Origin: Tritrichomonas musculus | Lineage: Eukaryota > Parabasalia > Tritrichomonadida > Tritrichomonadidae | Length of the DNA: 64,000 bases | Assembly (NCBI GenBank): GCA_039105265.1 | Contig: JAPFFF010000059.1 | Coordinates: forward strand, 496,001 to 560,000 | Reading direction: 5' to 3' | Shown here: positions 52,279 through 62,980 of the stretch, one piece after another | Layout of the letters: the number at the start of each line of letters is the position of its first letter | How positions within the stretch are numbered: position 1 is the first letter of the stretch | Program-made: the position numbers and the translations under genes | The notes under the pieces: model-generated | The model's database searches: none | What the model saw: only the letters and a program-made list of their open reading frames with translations | Told to the model about the DNA's origin: nothing

Positions 52279-52626
52279 ATGTTAGAAACAATAACAATTC
52301 CTTCAGCAGTTGTTTTGATTGGTGATTATGAATTCTCTTGTCTTTTTCATCTGAAAGAAGTAATATTTGAAAGTCGATCAAGCATGAAAGCGATTGGAAC
52401 TAATGCCTTTGCATATACGAAATCTATAAAAAGGATAAGTTTGCCTTCTTCAATGACTGTTATTGATGACTCAACATTTGAAGAGAGTCAATCACTTGAA
52501 GAAGTAATAATTTCATCTTCTGTTACGAAGATTAATACAAAGGCATTCAAATTTTGTGAATCATTGAAAGAAATAGTAATTCCATTAGGCGTAACATCAA
52601 TTGAAGAAAAAAATTTATGGTTGTAA
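52279..52626 (+). pseudogene. BspA-like LRR fragment
   Basis: 115 residues with about five LRR_5 units (MLETITIPSAVVLIGDYEF, SIKRISLPSSMTVIDDSTFE, SLEEVIISSSVTKINTKAF), ending in the middle of a unit at GVTSIEEKNLWL. It lacks the pre-LRR region seen in full-length relatives. An internal piece rather than a whole gene. Confidence 0.65.
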
Positions 52627-53254
52627 ATTTTTTGAGTAAATTAAATCTTTCTCAATCAGTTTTTTGTTATCAAAATACTATCTGTATAAAATTTTTATTA
52701 ATACCAATGTTTTTGTTCTGAAACAATAAGAAAGCACATTGATACTTGCTGATATCGTCGTGCAATGTAGCAAAATTATAATTGAGAGAGCATTTGAATT
52801 CATTTATGTTCAACGTTGATATTCTCTTCATACTTTCGATTCTTTACAGAATAGCTGCCAAGCGTTTATTAAATCACATTTCTTTATTTGAAAATTGGTT
52901 TGATCTCTTTTGCATTCGTTTTTAACTTAATAAATCATTTTTTGCCGATTAGTTGAATTAGCTACATATTTATAATAATTAATACATATATCTGAATATA
53001 TAAATAAATTAATATTAGATTTTTATACATAATGATTTTTTATATTTTTATTTTAAAAAAAATAAATTTTATTTGAAATTATATAATACAATTTTTATAG
53101 GTGCAAAGTAGCATACTCAAAAACCATATATATTTGACCATAACAGTTTTAAATTGACCATTGAAATTTTTATATTAAAATCTTTAAAATCTTAAAAGTT
53201 ATGCAATATAATATATATTAAATATTATTCTTTATTTATTCTAGTATTTATATT
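52627..53254. other. AT-rich stretch
   Basis: About 630 bp, nothing supportable. Confidence 0.55.
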
Positions 53255-53490
53255 TTAAATACTATTTCCAGAAACCATTCTTGGTAAACTTTTTAAGCCA
53301 GAAGTTGAATTATAACTTAAATTGGCTGTTGAATTGTATGTTTTCTTTTCGTTAGCATAAAAAAATTGGATAAAATAAATTATATCCTCATCCTGCATGT
53401 TAAGATCAGCACCTATCGACTCGTTGACGATATTCTTTAATTTATAATTTAGTAAAGGTCCAACTTTTTGCAGAACAGATTATAAAAGAG
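53255..53490 (-). pseudogene. C-terminal fragment of an unknown protein
   Basis: About 75 residues ending at a TAA (53255-53257): VGPLLNYKLKNIVNESIGAD, DEDIIYFIQFFYANEKKTYN, GLKSLPRMVSGNS. Its composition is unlike the flanking DNA and it reads as protein, but it has no ATG and a stop just upstream. Family not recognised. Confidence 0.4.
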
Positions 53491-53703
53491 GGTGGGCATC
53501 CTTTCTTTATAGATAAAACTCCATAATTATTAAGCATAAAATAATTATGTTTTAATATTATATTTTTTTATCATAATTAAGTATGTTTGCAACTAAAAAT
53601 TTAATAATTTACTATAATAACAATAATATATTTGTATTTTTTTCTAATTGAATAACCAAAATTTTAATATGTATTCAAAATTAAAATCATTTTATCTGTA
53701 TGG

Positions 53704-54019
53704 ATAAAGTAAAGTTCAAAACCCCCTAACGATAAAAAAACCCCCTAACTTTTTTAAAATTTGAGAGAAAACTTTTTATAGATCAATAAATATTCATTCA
53801 TTTTAATATATTTAATAATGTATTCAATATTATTTATGTATTATAATTTAGAAGCCCTGATTTTAACTTTACAAAAACCCCTAACTTTTTTCCATATTTA
53901 AATTTAAATTCAAAAGAAAGTACTTTTTGCCATCAAAAAAGGCTAATTTGAGAGGGAAAAATGGTCAAAAAAGTTAGGGGGTTGTTGAAAAAGTTAGGGG
54001 GTTTATTCCTTTTCTTTAT
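53704..54019. mobile_element. MITE with CCCCCTAAC inverted ends
   Basis: 316 bp. The left end reads ATAAAGTAAAG, then AACCCCCTAAC twice. The right end has GTTAGGGGGTT twice, then CCTTTTCTTTAT. Its internal GTACTTTTTGCCA and AAAGGCTAA words match the reverse complement of the interior of 37624-37947, so the two are relatives with diverged ends. No coding frame. Confidence 0.7.
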
Positions 54020-54451
54020 TTAAGTTATTATCTTACAATGATTACATTATAGGTTTTTATTAGGTTTTATTTCTATATATATATATATAATAGAATAAGA
54101 TATAATTTTATTTTATCTATAATTATAAATCTCAAATTTTAATTATTCAAATTAGATTTATTTTTAATTTAAAAAGTTGTATTTTCAGTTTAATTGAGAA
54201 ATAAAAAATTTACAATTGATAAATTTTAAATTATAAATATAACAAAATTGGTAGTTGTAAATTAAAAAATAAATAATAATATATATTTATCCTTATTTAT
54301 ATTATAAATGATAGGTGTAGCTTTTGAAATCTATCTGCCAATTTCTCAAGATTTTGCAAACAATTTATATGATAAATAATGATTTGGACCAATCATAAAT
54401 AAAAACTTGAAAAAAATCAAACAATTTATTATGGATATTTATCATTAGGAC
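54020..54451. other. AT-rich stretch
   Basis: About 430 bp, nothing supportable. Confidence 0.55.
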
Positions 54452-54460
54452 ATTACAAAT
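54452..54460 (+). repeat. Left target-site duplication
   Basis: ATTACAAAT, identical to 55908-55916, directly flanking the element 54461-55907. Confidence 0.85.
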
Positions 54461-54528
54461 TTAGGCTCGGAAAAGTTATCATTTTGGCGGTTTTTGGGTA
54501 ATAAGGATAATTTTTTTGAGAGAAAAAT

Positions 54529-54772
54529 TAAGGTACAATTCTCATACGTTTAGTAACTGCAAAACTTTTTGACACTTTAAGAAAAAGAAAAGACATGTTA
54601 TATAAAAAATATTTTTTAAAAAATTATATATTTGAAAAATTTAATATAAAAAATAAAGCTCAGAATTTTAAATCTGACACTCATTCAAAAATAAACTTTT
54701 TCTGAGAGGTGCACTTTCACAAAAATTTAACGTTCTCTTTCTCAATATTTAACGTATGAGAATTGTACCTTA
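54529..54772. mobile_element. Nested MITE inside the 1.45 kb element
   Basis: 244 bp with perfect 22-bp inverted ends starting TAAGGTACAATTCTCATACG. The TA at each edge may be the target duplication (Tc1/mariner style) or part of the end. Confidence 0.75.
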
Positions 54773-55144
54773 AAAAAAAAAAGCATTTATGAAAAAAATT
54801 TGCGTTGAATTTAATATATATTGCTATTTTTCATTTTCTGGAGAAAAAAAAAAAGATAAAAATTTTGGTTGAAAAATATAAAAATTTTGTTCATGAAAAC
54901 AGAAATATTGGTTATATATTATATATATAACTGAAAATTGAGTTTCCGTGTTATTTTTGACAAGATTGAATCAACCTAGATAAAAAAAATATTAATTTTG
55001 CACCAAAAGAGAGGATAAATGTCAATAATATTTGATATCTTTGCTTAAAATATAGTAAATACCATTTTATGCCTTTTTCGATATAATTTTCAAATTTTGA
55101 ATAAAAGAACTTTAACAAAAAGGAAATTATTTTTTAGTATGGCG

Positions 55145-55262
55145 TAAAAGCCTATAAGAGTAGGTGTAACTCAAAGAGATTTTATTTTCAAAAAGTTTGT
55201 TTTTCTGAAGTTTACGCAATTTTTTTTGAGAGAGTTTCACCTACTCTACTCTATAAAACCTA
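55145..55262. repeat. Imperfect palindrome
   Basis: GAGTAGGTGTAACTC near 55166 pairs with GAGTTTCACCTACTC near 55222. Could be a tiny nested element or hairpin. Confidence 0.6.
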
Positions 55263-55448
55263 AGAAAATTTGATTTTGTTTAATGAGTATAAGAATAAAC
55301 GTACTCATTAAAAACTAAATAAATTCATATTATTTTGCATTATGTTGCATAAGATCTGTGGAGTTATTAAAGCATATTGAAATATATAAAAGATTTGTGA
55401 ACATTGAAAAAGTTATAATACGATAAAAATGCATTGAATTATTTAAGA

Positions 55449-55540
55449 ACAATTGAATGTCATGTTTTTTTTTATTTAATTTAAAAAAAAAAAACAAGAC
55501 ATTCAAAATTTTAAGAAAAATTGAATGTCTTGTTTTTAAC
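55449..55540. repeat. Cluster of TTGAATGTC(A/T)TG hairpins
   Basis: TTGAATGTCATG near 55450, CAAGACATTCAA near 55495 and TTGAATGTCTTG near 55520 form overlapping stems around A/T runs. Confidence 0.6.
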
Positions 55541-55907
55541 CTAAGTTCATTTTTCTCCTGCTTGTTCAGGAGTTTAATTAATGTTTTTGACTTAGCAATT
55601 GATTCATTGTTTTCAATCATTGGAAACTATTTTAAATAATATTATGAACATTTTTTTTTTTTTAAATATAAATATTTGCTTGATAATCACTTATAAGTCT
55701 TTGATGCGCACTAGTAAATAAATTTCTTTTGTTTTTGTAACAATTTAATAAAATAAAATAATCCTAGATAATTTGTATAATTTTAAAAATTTTAAAAAAT
55801 TGATCTTTTTATGAAGTGAATAATCCATTTTGAGCTTTTTTTGGTAAAAATTTTATGGATAAAATTTGGATAATATTTTGAATAAAGGATAACTTTTCCG
55901 AGCCTAA

Positions 55908-55916
55908 ATTACAAAT
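55908..55916 (+). repeat. Right target-site duplication
   Basis: ATTACAAAT, partner of 54452-54460. Confidence 0.85.
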
Positions 55917-56499
55917 GACTTATCGATCAATAAAAAAATTTAAAATATGCATTTTTTAAAAATCAGCAAATTTTTCGAATCTTTTAAAATATAAATATTT
56001 ATTAATTTTGTTTTTATTAATTAAATGTTATTTTTAATTATTTTAAAAATTCGTGATCTTATTCAATATAGACAAAGATAAATGAATAATATGTTAAAAT
56101 TTTATAAGATTTTATGAGTATTCAATTGGTTGACCACCCTCTATTTTTATATGTTTATTTGGCTGAATATACAATTTTTCAGACAATTTTATTTTTTTGT
56201 TTCAAAAAATGAAAAAATAATATCTTAAAATGTTATGTACAATTTTTAAATATTAATAAATAAATAATAATAATATAAATAATAGATAATGAAAAATTAT
56301 GTTTTAATATCAAGTAATCGTATACATCTAAGTTTCCACCTTTCTTTATATTACGATTATGTTTTTTCTTTAAAATGTACCGTTATTTTATGATTCAATT
56401 TTTAATATGGACGATTATTTTTGATTTAATTCTTTATAAATAATATCATAAATATATAAGAGTAGATTCGAAGGTTTCAAATATAATATCATTTTATTA
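55917..56499. other. AT-rich stretch
   Basis: About 580 bp leading into the satellite. Nothing supportable. Confidence 0.55.
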
Positions 56500-58045
56500 T
56501 GATTTCAACAAGCATCTTATGGAATTTCAACAATTATTTTATGATATTTCAACAAACTTTTATCTAATTTCAACAAACATTTTATCTAATTTCAACAAAC
56601 ATTTTATATAATTTCAGCAAACATTTTATGTAATTCCAACAAACATTTTATGCAATTTCAACAAACATTTTATATAATTCCAACAAACATTTTATGCAAT
56701 TTCAACAAACTTTTTATATAATTTCAACAAGCATTTTATGGAATTTCAACAAGCATTTTATATAATTTTAACAAACATTTTATGGAATTTCAACAAAGGT
56801 TTTATGCAATTTCAACAAAGGTTTTATGCAATTTCAACAAAGGTTTTATGCAATTTCAACAAGCATTTTATACAATTTCAACAAACATTTTATAAAATTT
56901 CAACAAACATTTTATACAATTTCAACAAGCATTTTATATAATTTTAACAAACATTTTATGGAATTTCAACAAGCATTTTATATAATTTCAACAAACATTT
57001 TACCTAATTTCAACAAACTTTTTACCTAATTTCAACAAACTTTTTACCTAATTTCAACAAACTTTTTATGGAATTTCAAAAAGCATTTTATATAATTTCA
57101 ACAAACATTTTATCAGATTTCAACAAACATTTTATCTAATTTCAACAAACTTTTTATGAAATTTCGGCAAATATTTTATGGAATTTCAACAAACATTTTA
57201 TCTAATTTCAACAAGCATTTTATCAGATTTCAACAAACATTTTATCTAATTTCAACAAACATTTTATCTAATTTCAACAAACATTTTATGGAATTTCAAC
57301 AAACATTTTATGGAATTTCAACAAACATTTTATGCAATTTCAACAAACATTTTATGTAATTTCAACAAGCATTTTACCTAATTTCAACAAACATTTTATC
57401 TAATTTCAACAAACATTTTATCTAATTCCAACAAACATTTTATCTAATTTCAACAAACATTTTATCTAATTTCAACAAACATTTTATGTAATTTCAACAA
57501 GCATTTTACCTAATTTCAACAAACATTTTATGTAATTTCAACAAACATTTTATATCGTTTCATCTAACGTTTCATTCAATTTCAGATAATATTTTATGAT
57601 ATTTCAACAAACATTTTATATAGTTTCATCTAACATTTCATTCAATTTCAGATAATATTTTATGATATTTCAACAAACATTTTATATAATTTTAACAAGC
57701 ATTTCATCTAATCTCATTAAACATTTTATGGAATTTCAACAAACATTTTATGATATTTCAACAAACATTTTACATAATTTTAACAAACATTTTATCTAAT
57801 TTCAGCAAACATTTTATATGATTTCAGCAAACATTTTATATCGTTTCATCTAACATTTTATATAATTCCAACAAGCATTTTATATAATTTCAACAAACTT
57901 TTTATCTAATTTTCACAAACATTTTATATAATTTTAACAAACATTTTATCTAATTTCAACAAACATTTTATGCAATTTCAACAAACATTTTATCTTATTT
58001 CAACAAACATTTTATGCAATTTCAACAAATATTTTATGGAATTCT
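56500..58045 (+). repeat. 22-bp satellite array
   Basis: About 70 head-to-tail copies of AATTTCAACAAACATTTTAT plus two variable bases (CT, GG, GC, AT, GT or CC). A few copies differ more (TCATCTAACATT units near 57560 and 57850). Because 22 is not a multiple of three, three units make a 22-residue pattern, and variants GG or GC avoid the TAA otherwise formed. That gives several chance open frames of 60-70 residues, which I do not call genes. The array ends where the open frame at 58046 starts. Confidence 0.92.
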
Positions 58046-58313
58046 AATCAAACCAAACCAAGAAGAACAGCAGAAAAGCATGCAAGGACTTAAAGAACAA
58101 GAAACAAGAAATTTTCAGAATACTTTAAATGAACAAGAAAAAGATAGAAACAGCCCTAATGAACAAGAAAAAGATAGAAAGAGCCCTAATGAACAAGAAA
58201 AAGATATGAACAAGCCTATTAAAGATGAGAAACCTCCCAAAGATCAACCGAAAAATAATATTATTAAATTTAGACGATTTGCACAATATTTGAGAGAAAA
58301 TAACCGAAATTAA
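58046..58313 (+). CDS. Hydrophilic C-terminal coding segment of unknown gene
   Basis: The frame emerges from the last satellite units (58014) and becomes clearly protein-like: KPNQEEQQKSMQGLKEQETR, three tandem copies of a 10-residue unit (NEQEKDRNSP, a 30-bp repeat at ~58128-58217), then KPIKDEKPPKDQPKNNIIKF and a basic end RRFAQYLRENNRN. It is charged and probably disordered. No ATG lies between the array and this part except within the array, so either translation starts in the satellite or the gene lost its 5' end to it. No family recognised. Confidence 0.45.
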
Positions 58314-58643
58314 ACCATTTTTCACTTAATTTATACTATACCTTTTATTTTTCATTTTTAATTGAAATCCATTCAATTTTTATCATTGCATTTCTTTCAA
58401 AAAACAATCAAAAAGTTAAATTTTAATTGTTATAAATAAACAATCAAAAAGAACTTTTGATTGTTATATAGGTCAGAACATAAAATCATGTAAAAATATT
58501 TGATATTAACTATTTATTTTTTAAAAAATCATTGTGCATATTTGAACAACGAAATGAAAAGTGATCTGAATTTTTTTTGGCAAAATAATTGATATACATT
58601 GTGAACCTATTTTATTTTTGAAGCCAAATGAAAATTAGACTGA
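58314..58643. other. AT-rich stretch with one hairpin
   Basis: AACAATCAAAAAG and CTTTTGATTGTT near 58438-58466 form a perfect short palindrome. No gene. Confidence 0.55.
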
Positions 58644-58830
58644 TCATTTTGCTTTTCTTTCTTTAATATCTTTTGTATAGGCATTTGTAAATGCTTTTTT
58701 GAGGGTAAAGTGGCAATCAGAATCTTCATAATCATCCGGACATTTGGTATCTTCTCTTAATTCTTGAGGAACTTTTTTTCTTGCATTTTGTAAAGCTTGA
58801 TGAGCAAGTTCCCTAAATTGAAAAGATCTT
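58644..58830 (-). pseudogene. C-terminal fragment of a small unknown protein
   Basis: About 60 residues ending at a TGA (58644-58646): FRELAHQALQNARKKVPQEL, then REDTKCPDDYEDSDCHFTLK and KAFTNAYTKDIKERKAK. Strongly charged and coding-like, but it has no ATG and a stop just upstream. The sequence before it ends CAATTTAG, so a 3' splice site is conceivable, but the trichomonad ACTAACACACAG motif is absent. Confidence 0.4.
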
Positions 58831-59153
58831 TAAGAAAATTACACTGATTTTTAAGAATCCAAAATCAAAGGATTTGCTGCTAGTGAAAAAAAGTAGTTAT
58901 TTATGAATCCGTAAAGATTCTATATTAAAGTTAATTATATATTTATTGATCCAAAAACGCAAGCATTGTACAAACTGAAGAAAACAATTACAAAAAAATT
59001 TTTTATTTCTATTATATATCAATGCAGAATCGATAATATCAAATTTAATTACTAATTATATATATAGCACAAGATGGTATATATGTTTGTACATAAATAC
59101 ATTTTTAAAACTCATTCTATCGTTTTTTTTGTAACCTCTATAATATATATAAA
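58831..59153. other. AT-rich stretch
   Basis: About 320 bp, nothing supportable. Confidence 0.55.
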
Positions 59154-59917
59154 TCAAATAGTACCTTTTGATACAAAAAATGGAATTGACTTTTTGCAAC
59201 AGGTTGGTCTTTGATTATGGAAGTAGATCTTTTTTAATGAACTTTTTTGGAAAGCCTTGTCCTTGATCAGCTTCACTGTACCAGGCACAGTAACGTGATG
59301 AAGATATTTGCACTCCATGAAAGCTTCCTCTCCAATAACCTCAAGTCCCTTGTTTAGCTCGACTTTCTTCAAAGCGGTGCAGCCCTTGAAAGTTCCATCT
59401 TTGATTATAGTTAAAAACGGCGGAAGAATCATTTTCTCCAGGGATGTGCAGCCTCTGAATGCGCATTTTCCAAGGTTGTCGCCTTTGATGCTGCTTGGGA
59501 TGTTTATTATCTTCAATTTCGGACACTTGCTGAAGGCTTCCTCAGCGATTGAGACAACCGAGCTTCGAATGTTGACTGGCATGAGATTAGGGAAATCCGA
59601 GAAGGCTCTAGTACAGATTGTTGTAACCCAAAGTGGGATGTTTGCTGTTGTAATTGATCTTATCAAAAAGTTTTCTTTTATCATGACGACGTCGTGCCTT
59701 AAGAAAACTTTTTAACCGAAAACTTTTTGAAGGAACTCAAATTCTGATTTATATTCTCTATTCACTTTGATGTAGTCATTAACATAGTTTATTACTTGCA
59801 AAATATAGTCACTTTTATATATCGATTTGTTTTCCGCCATCTCGTTAAAAAGCTCGATGTGACTCGCATGATCTAGATATGAAAAATGCGATAGGATTAT
59901 TCTACTAAGAAGTTGTT
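59154..59917 (-). pseudogene. BspA-like LRR gene, 5' part frameshifted, 3' part GC-rich
   Basis: The 5' portion (59917 to ~59715) reads ILSHFSYLDHASHIELFNEM and VINYVNDYIKVNREYKSEFE, matching the pre-LRR region of other BspA genes here (compare ILSHFDAI at 2.8-4.3 kb). One frame change near 59710 leads into 59684-59154, an LRR region (NIRSSVVSIAEEAFSKCPKL, KKVELNKGLEVIGEEAFMEC) ending CCKKSIPFFVSKGTI. The ATG at 59684 opens a 176-residue frame that could still be expressed alone. The LRR part is distinctly GC-rich while the 5' part is AT-rich. Confidence 0.7.
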
Positions 59918-60301
59918 CTTGTTATTTATTTTGTGAATTCTTATAATATTTATATATTTATATAAATATATTTAGGCTAAAAAAAAGATTCAAATAATTT
60001 ATAGATCAAATAATTTATAATGATTTCATTTTGATGATACTTCAAGCATTTTATAAAATGCTAAAATTTTTATATAATCAATCAAATGAAATTGATAAAT
60101 TTGGCTAAAAAAAAGATTCATTCAAAAAAGCCCCCACTTTTTCTGGGAATATGTCCAAATAAGTAAAAATAAAACGGTTTGGCTCAAGAAGATAAAAATT
60201 TTTAGAGAACACAACAAATCTTATTTTAATCATTTTTTTTTAAATTCAGATTTACTTAAATCAATTTCAATAAAATAAATATTTAAGTTTTTTTTTGTTG
60301 A
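59918..60301. other. AT-rich stretch
   Basis: About 380 bp. GGCTAAAAAAAAGATTCA occurs twice (59974 and 60103). No gene. Confidence 0.55.
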
Positions 60302-60490
60302 AAAGTTGAAAAGCAAGCGGTTTTTGATTCTCAAAGTTTGATCAATGAAATTAAAGATGAAATTCATGGAATTTTCCAAGATTTGAAGCCTGGTGAAGTT
60401 GAAAAAAAGGCAGAAAAGCTTAGATTAATTACTGAAAGGAAAGCAATGAAACTGTTTGAATCTTCAGTTAATGAAAAACCAGAAAATTAA
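60302..60490 (+). pseudogene. C-terminal helical fragment of unknown gene
   Basis: 62 residues, no ATG at the head: EKQAVFDSQSLINEIKDEIH, then GIFQDLKPGEVEKKAEKLRL and a C-terminal SSVNEKPEN. Helical and charged, coding-like, cut off by a stop and T run upstream. No family recognised. Confidence 0.45.
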
Positions 60491-60600
60491 ATTGATTAAA
60501 ACTCAATTAATATTTATTTATTTACTTTTTTATTCATTAAAAAAAATGGAATCAATGTTGATATCGAGGAAACCAATTGATTATGCTACGAATAATAAAA

Positions 60601-62787
60601 TTATTTACTCAATAAATGTCGTATTTCCAAGTTTGGTTTTTCTCTAGCCAATTCTAGCGCTGTTATTTCGTGAACTCTTTTTTCATAATTAATTGTTTCA
60701 GTAGTTTTTGATACATAGTTAAGAACAATATTTGGTTGCTTTATTAAAAGTTGCACAATTTCAAGATTTTGATTTTCAACAGCCAAGTATAAAGGTACTT
60801 TCTCTTGTACTATTTCACCCTTTACTTCATGATTAAAAAGATATTCTTTCAATCCAAAGTTGACATCAATGTTAGGTTGTGTTAATAAAAATTCAATCAC
60901 ATTTATATTACCATTTTCAATAGCATAAAATAACGAAGATAATTCTCTTGTTTTTAAACTCCTACAATAACAAATACATCCTCCACTTTTGCGTATTTCT
61001 GACTTGGATTTCATGTTTATATCAATTGTGGGATTGGATAACAATAATTTTATTATTTCAATATAACCTTTTTCTATAGCTAAATGCAATAATATTTTTT
61101 CATTTTTTTTTAAATAACAAGTATTTGCTGTTGAAAATACATCTTCATACATTGTTGTTTTAATAAGTGCACTATTAACATCAAATGTTTTATTTTTTAG
61201 TAATAATTGAACAACTTCAGAATATCCACTTTCAACTGCTTCGTGTAATACTGTTCTTTCTTCTTTAATAGGTAAATAATAATTATCAAATGTTTGATAT
61301 TTTTTTTTGTACAATTTAGTAGATTTAATATTTACATCAATTTTTTTAATATTTAATAAAAGTTTAATTATATCAATATTTCTTTTTCTTGCAGCAACAT
61401 TTAAAATTGTTGAAGTTTCGACATCATATTTGTATTTAGTATAATTTCTCGTCATTTTCTGAAGATATAAATAATAATCTTCTTTTCTTTCGTAGTCATA
61501 GAGGTCTTGATCTATATCATTATTTTTAATTGCTATATAATCAATAACATCATTATTTGGCTGAACAACAGGCTTGTAAACAGTATATAGATAATTTATA
61601 TCTATTGCATTTTTGGATAAATTAAAGATAAATTTTTTTACAATAGTTTTACAATTAAGGACAAACTCCAAAATTAAATAGTAATCATATTTAGATAAAT
61701 AATATGGAATATTCAATTGTTGATTAAATTTACAAGAGTTAATCAATGAATTTACCATATCATTAGTCAAAAATTGGAAATTATAATATTTAAGTGCTTT
61801 TCTATATAAATAAAAATCATATATTTTTTCTTCGTCACAAAAATTGGTTCTGAAATAATCAGTTATTTCATTATGATGACATTTAATTGATTCAACTATA
61901 AGATATTGATAAGATCTATGAATTGTATTAATTTTATTTTCTTCAAGGAAATAAATTATTTCTGCATTTCGTCCATGAATTGCAAATGGCCAAATTGAAC
62001 TATTTAAGGTTACATTTTGTTGATTCAAATAATTCGTTATTTGAATTGATCCACAAAAGATAGAATATTGTATTAGTGTTGGATTTTTATTTATTAAAAA
62101 TAAATTGGTCTCATATATTGATGGTTCGATTGTTGAATTTGGTGAAATATTATTTTTTTCTTTATAAGTAATGAAATCAACAACCAAGTCTTTTTGAATA
62201 AGATAGCAAAAGTAATGATCATTTTCACCAATATCCCTTTTTTTGTTAAATTCTTCAATTGAAGTTTGGTCTTTTAATTCTTGGATTTCATTTCTAATTG
62301 AATTTTTTCTTCCTTCGTCCATAAATTGTTCAAACTCGGGGAAAAAATATTCAATATATTTTCCTTCAATGAATTTTGGATTATTAATAAAAATAGAATA
62401 AATTTCTTCGGTTGGGATGATAACTTTTGAATTAAATAGAAATAGAAGTAATCGTTTGTTTTTTTGAAAAATATTGAAAATTTCAAAATTTGTGAAGTTA
62501 TTTTGGATTTTGCCTTGTAAATTTATTTTTTTTAGTATCGACTCAATTATTGTGAAAAAATGCTTCGAGCGATGGCAATTGTTTGAGATTGATGCAATAA
62601 GATATAAAAATGATTTTAATTCATATTTGTTTTCTAAAAAGTTCTGATCTTGTAGATAATTATTGAATGAAATAAGATTTTCATTAAGTTCATCTTGTTT
62701 TTCCATTAATATGTGAAATTTTTCTTCAATATTTCTCAGTTTACTGAAATAAACCACAGGTATTTTTTCCATATCATTAGATGACAT
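60601..62787 (-). CDS. Ankyrin-repeat protein with trichomonad-type N-terminal region
   Basis: 728 residues from the ATG at 62787. Residues 1-240 form the conserved helical N-terminal region (FNIFQKNKRLLLFLFNSKVI, then RDIGENDHYFCYLIQKDLVV), matching the 28.3-31 kb gene (FNIFKGNKRLLLFLFDEKLI). Ankyrin repeats occupy residues ~240 to the end, many closing in DVN or DIN (KRNIDIIKLLLNIKKIDVNI, EKGYIEIIKLLLSNPTIDIN). Presumed cytosolic interaction scaffold. An initiator, TCATTTTT with A at 62798, lies 11 nt before the ATG, which supports expression. No internal break. Confidence 0.92.
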   Translation of the reverse strand: MSSNDMEKIPVVYFSKLRNIEEKFHILMEKQDELNENLISFNNYLQDQNFLENKYELKSFLYLIASISNNCHRSKHFFTIIESILKKINLQGKIQNNFTNFEIFNIFQKNKRLLLFLFNSKVIIPTEEIYSIFINNPKFIEGKYIEYFFPEFEQFMDEGRKNSIRNEIQELKDQTSIEEFNKKRDIGENDHYFCYLIQKDLVVDFITYKEKNNISPNSTIEPSIYETNLFLINKNPTLIQYSIFCGSIQITNYLNQQNVTLNSSIWPFAIHGRNAEIIYFLEENKINTIHRSYQYLIVESIKCHHNEITDYFRTNFCDEEKIYDFYLYRKALKYYNFQFLTNDMVNSLINSCKFNQQLNIPYYLSKYDYYLILEFVLNCKTIVKKFIFNLSKNAIDINYLYTVYKPVVQPNNDVIDYIAIKNNDIDQDLYDYERKEDYYLYLQKMTRNYTKYKYDVETSTILNVAARKRNIDIIKLLLNIKKIDVNIKSTKLYKKKYQTFDNYYLPIKEERTVLHEAVESGYSEVVQLLLKNKTFDVNSALIKTTMYEDVFSTANTCYLKKNEKILLHLAIEKGYIEIIKLLLSNPTIDINMKSKSEIRKSGGCICYCRSLKTRELSSLFYAIENGNINVIEFLLTQPNIDVNFGLKEYLFNHEVKGEIVQEKVPLYLAVENQNLEIVQLLIKQPNIVLNYVSKTTETINYEKRVHEITALELAREKPNLEIRHLLSK

Positions 62788-62792
62788 ATATT

Positions 62793-62800
62793 AAAAATGA
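62793..62800 (-). promoter_or_regulatory. Initiator of the ankyrin gene
   Basis: Minus-strand TCATTTTT, A at 62798, short 5' UTR as in other genes here. Confidence 0.55.
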
Positions 62801-62908
62801 ATTCATTAAAATATTATGTATGTTTTCACAATTTATGGAAAAAAGTTTGAAAATCTGCCCAATAATTTGAGTGGAAATTCATTAATATATGCTCAATAAT
62901 TTGAGAGA

Positions 62909-62940
62909 TTTTTTTTTTTTTTCCCCCCCCCCCAAAAAAA
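62909..62940. repeat. Consecutive T14-C11-A7 homopolymers
   Basis: Three homopolymers abut. The run of 11 C is unique in this AT-rich window. Confidence 0.9.
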
Positions 62941-62980
62941 CCTTTCAATTGATTATTTTTTTGAAAGGATTTGAAAGGGA

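Larger units (their letters stand above)
54461..55907. mobile_element. Mutator-like DNA transposon, non-autonomous, 1447 bp
   Basis: Perfect 20-bp terminal inverted repeats (TTAGGCTCGGAAAAGTTATC at 54461-54480, its complement at 55888-55907) flanked by a perfect 9-bp duplication ATTACAAAT. A 9-bp duplication is the hallmark of Mutator-like elements. No transposase frame is present; the longest frame (55330-55620, 96 residues) is not recognisable. The perfect ends suggest a fairly recent insertion. It carries a nested MITE (54529-54772) and two small palindromes. Confidence 0.85.

Noticed and set aside
55330-55620. A 96-residue minus-strand frame inside the 1.45 kb transposon, considered as a transposase remnant
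   Set aside because: Low-complexity, crosses palindromes and homopolymers, and shows no transposase motif.
56738-57359. Open frames of 60-70 residues within the 22-bp satellite
   Set aside because: They arise because three 22-bp units are stop-free when the variable bases are GG or GC. No independent coding evidence.
58644-58850. Intron before the small coding fragment (CAATTTAG then GGAACTTG)
   Set aside because: The trichomonad branch/3' motif ACTAACACACAG is absent and no upstream exon could be found.
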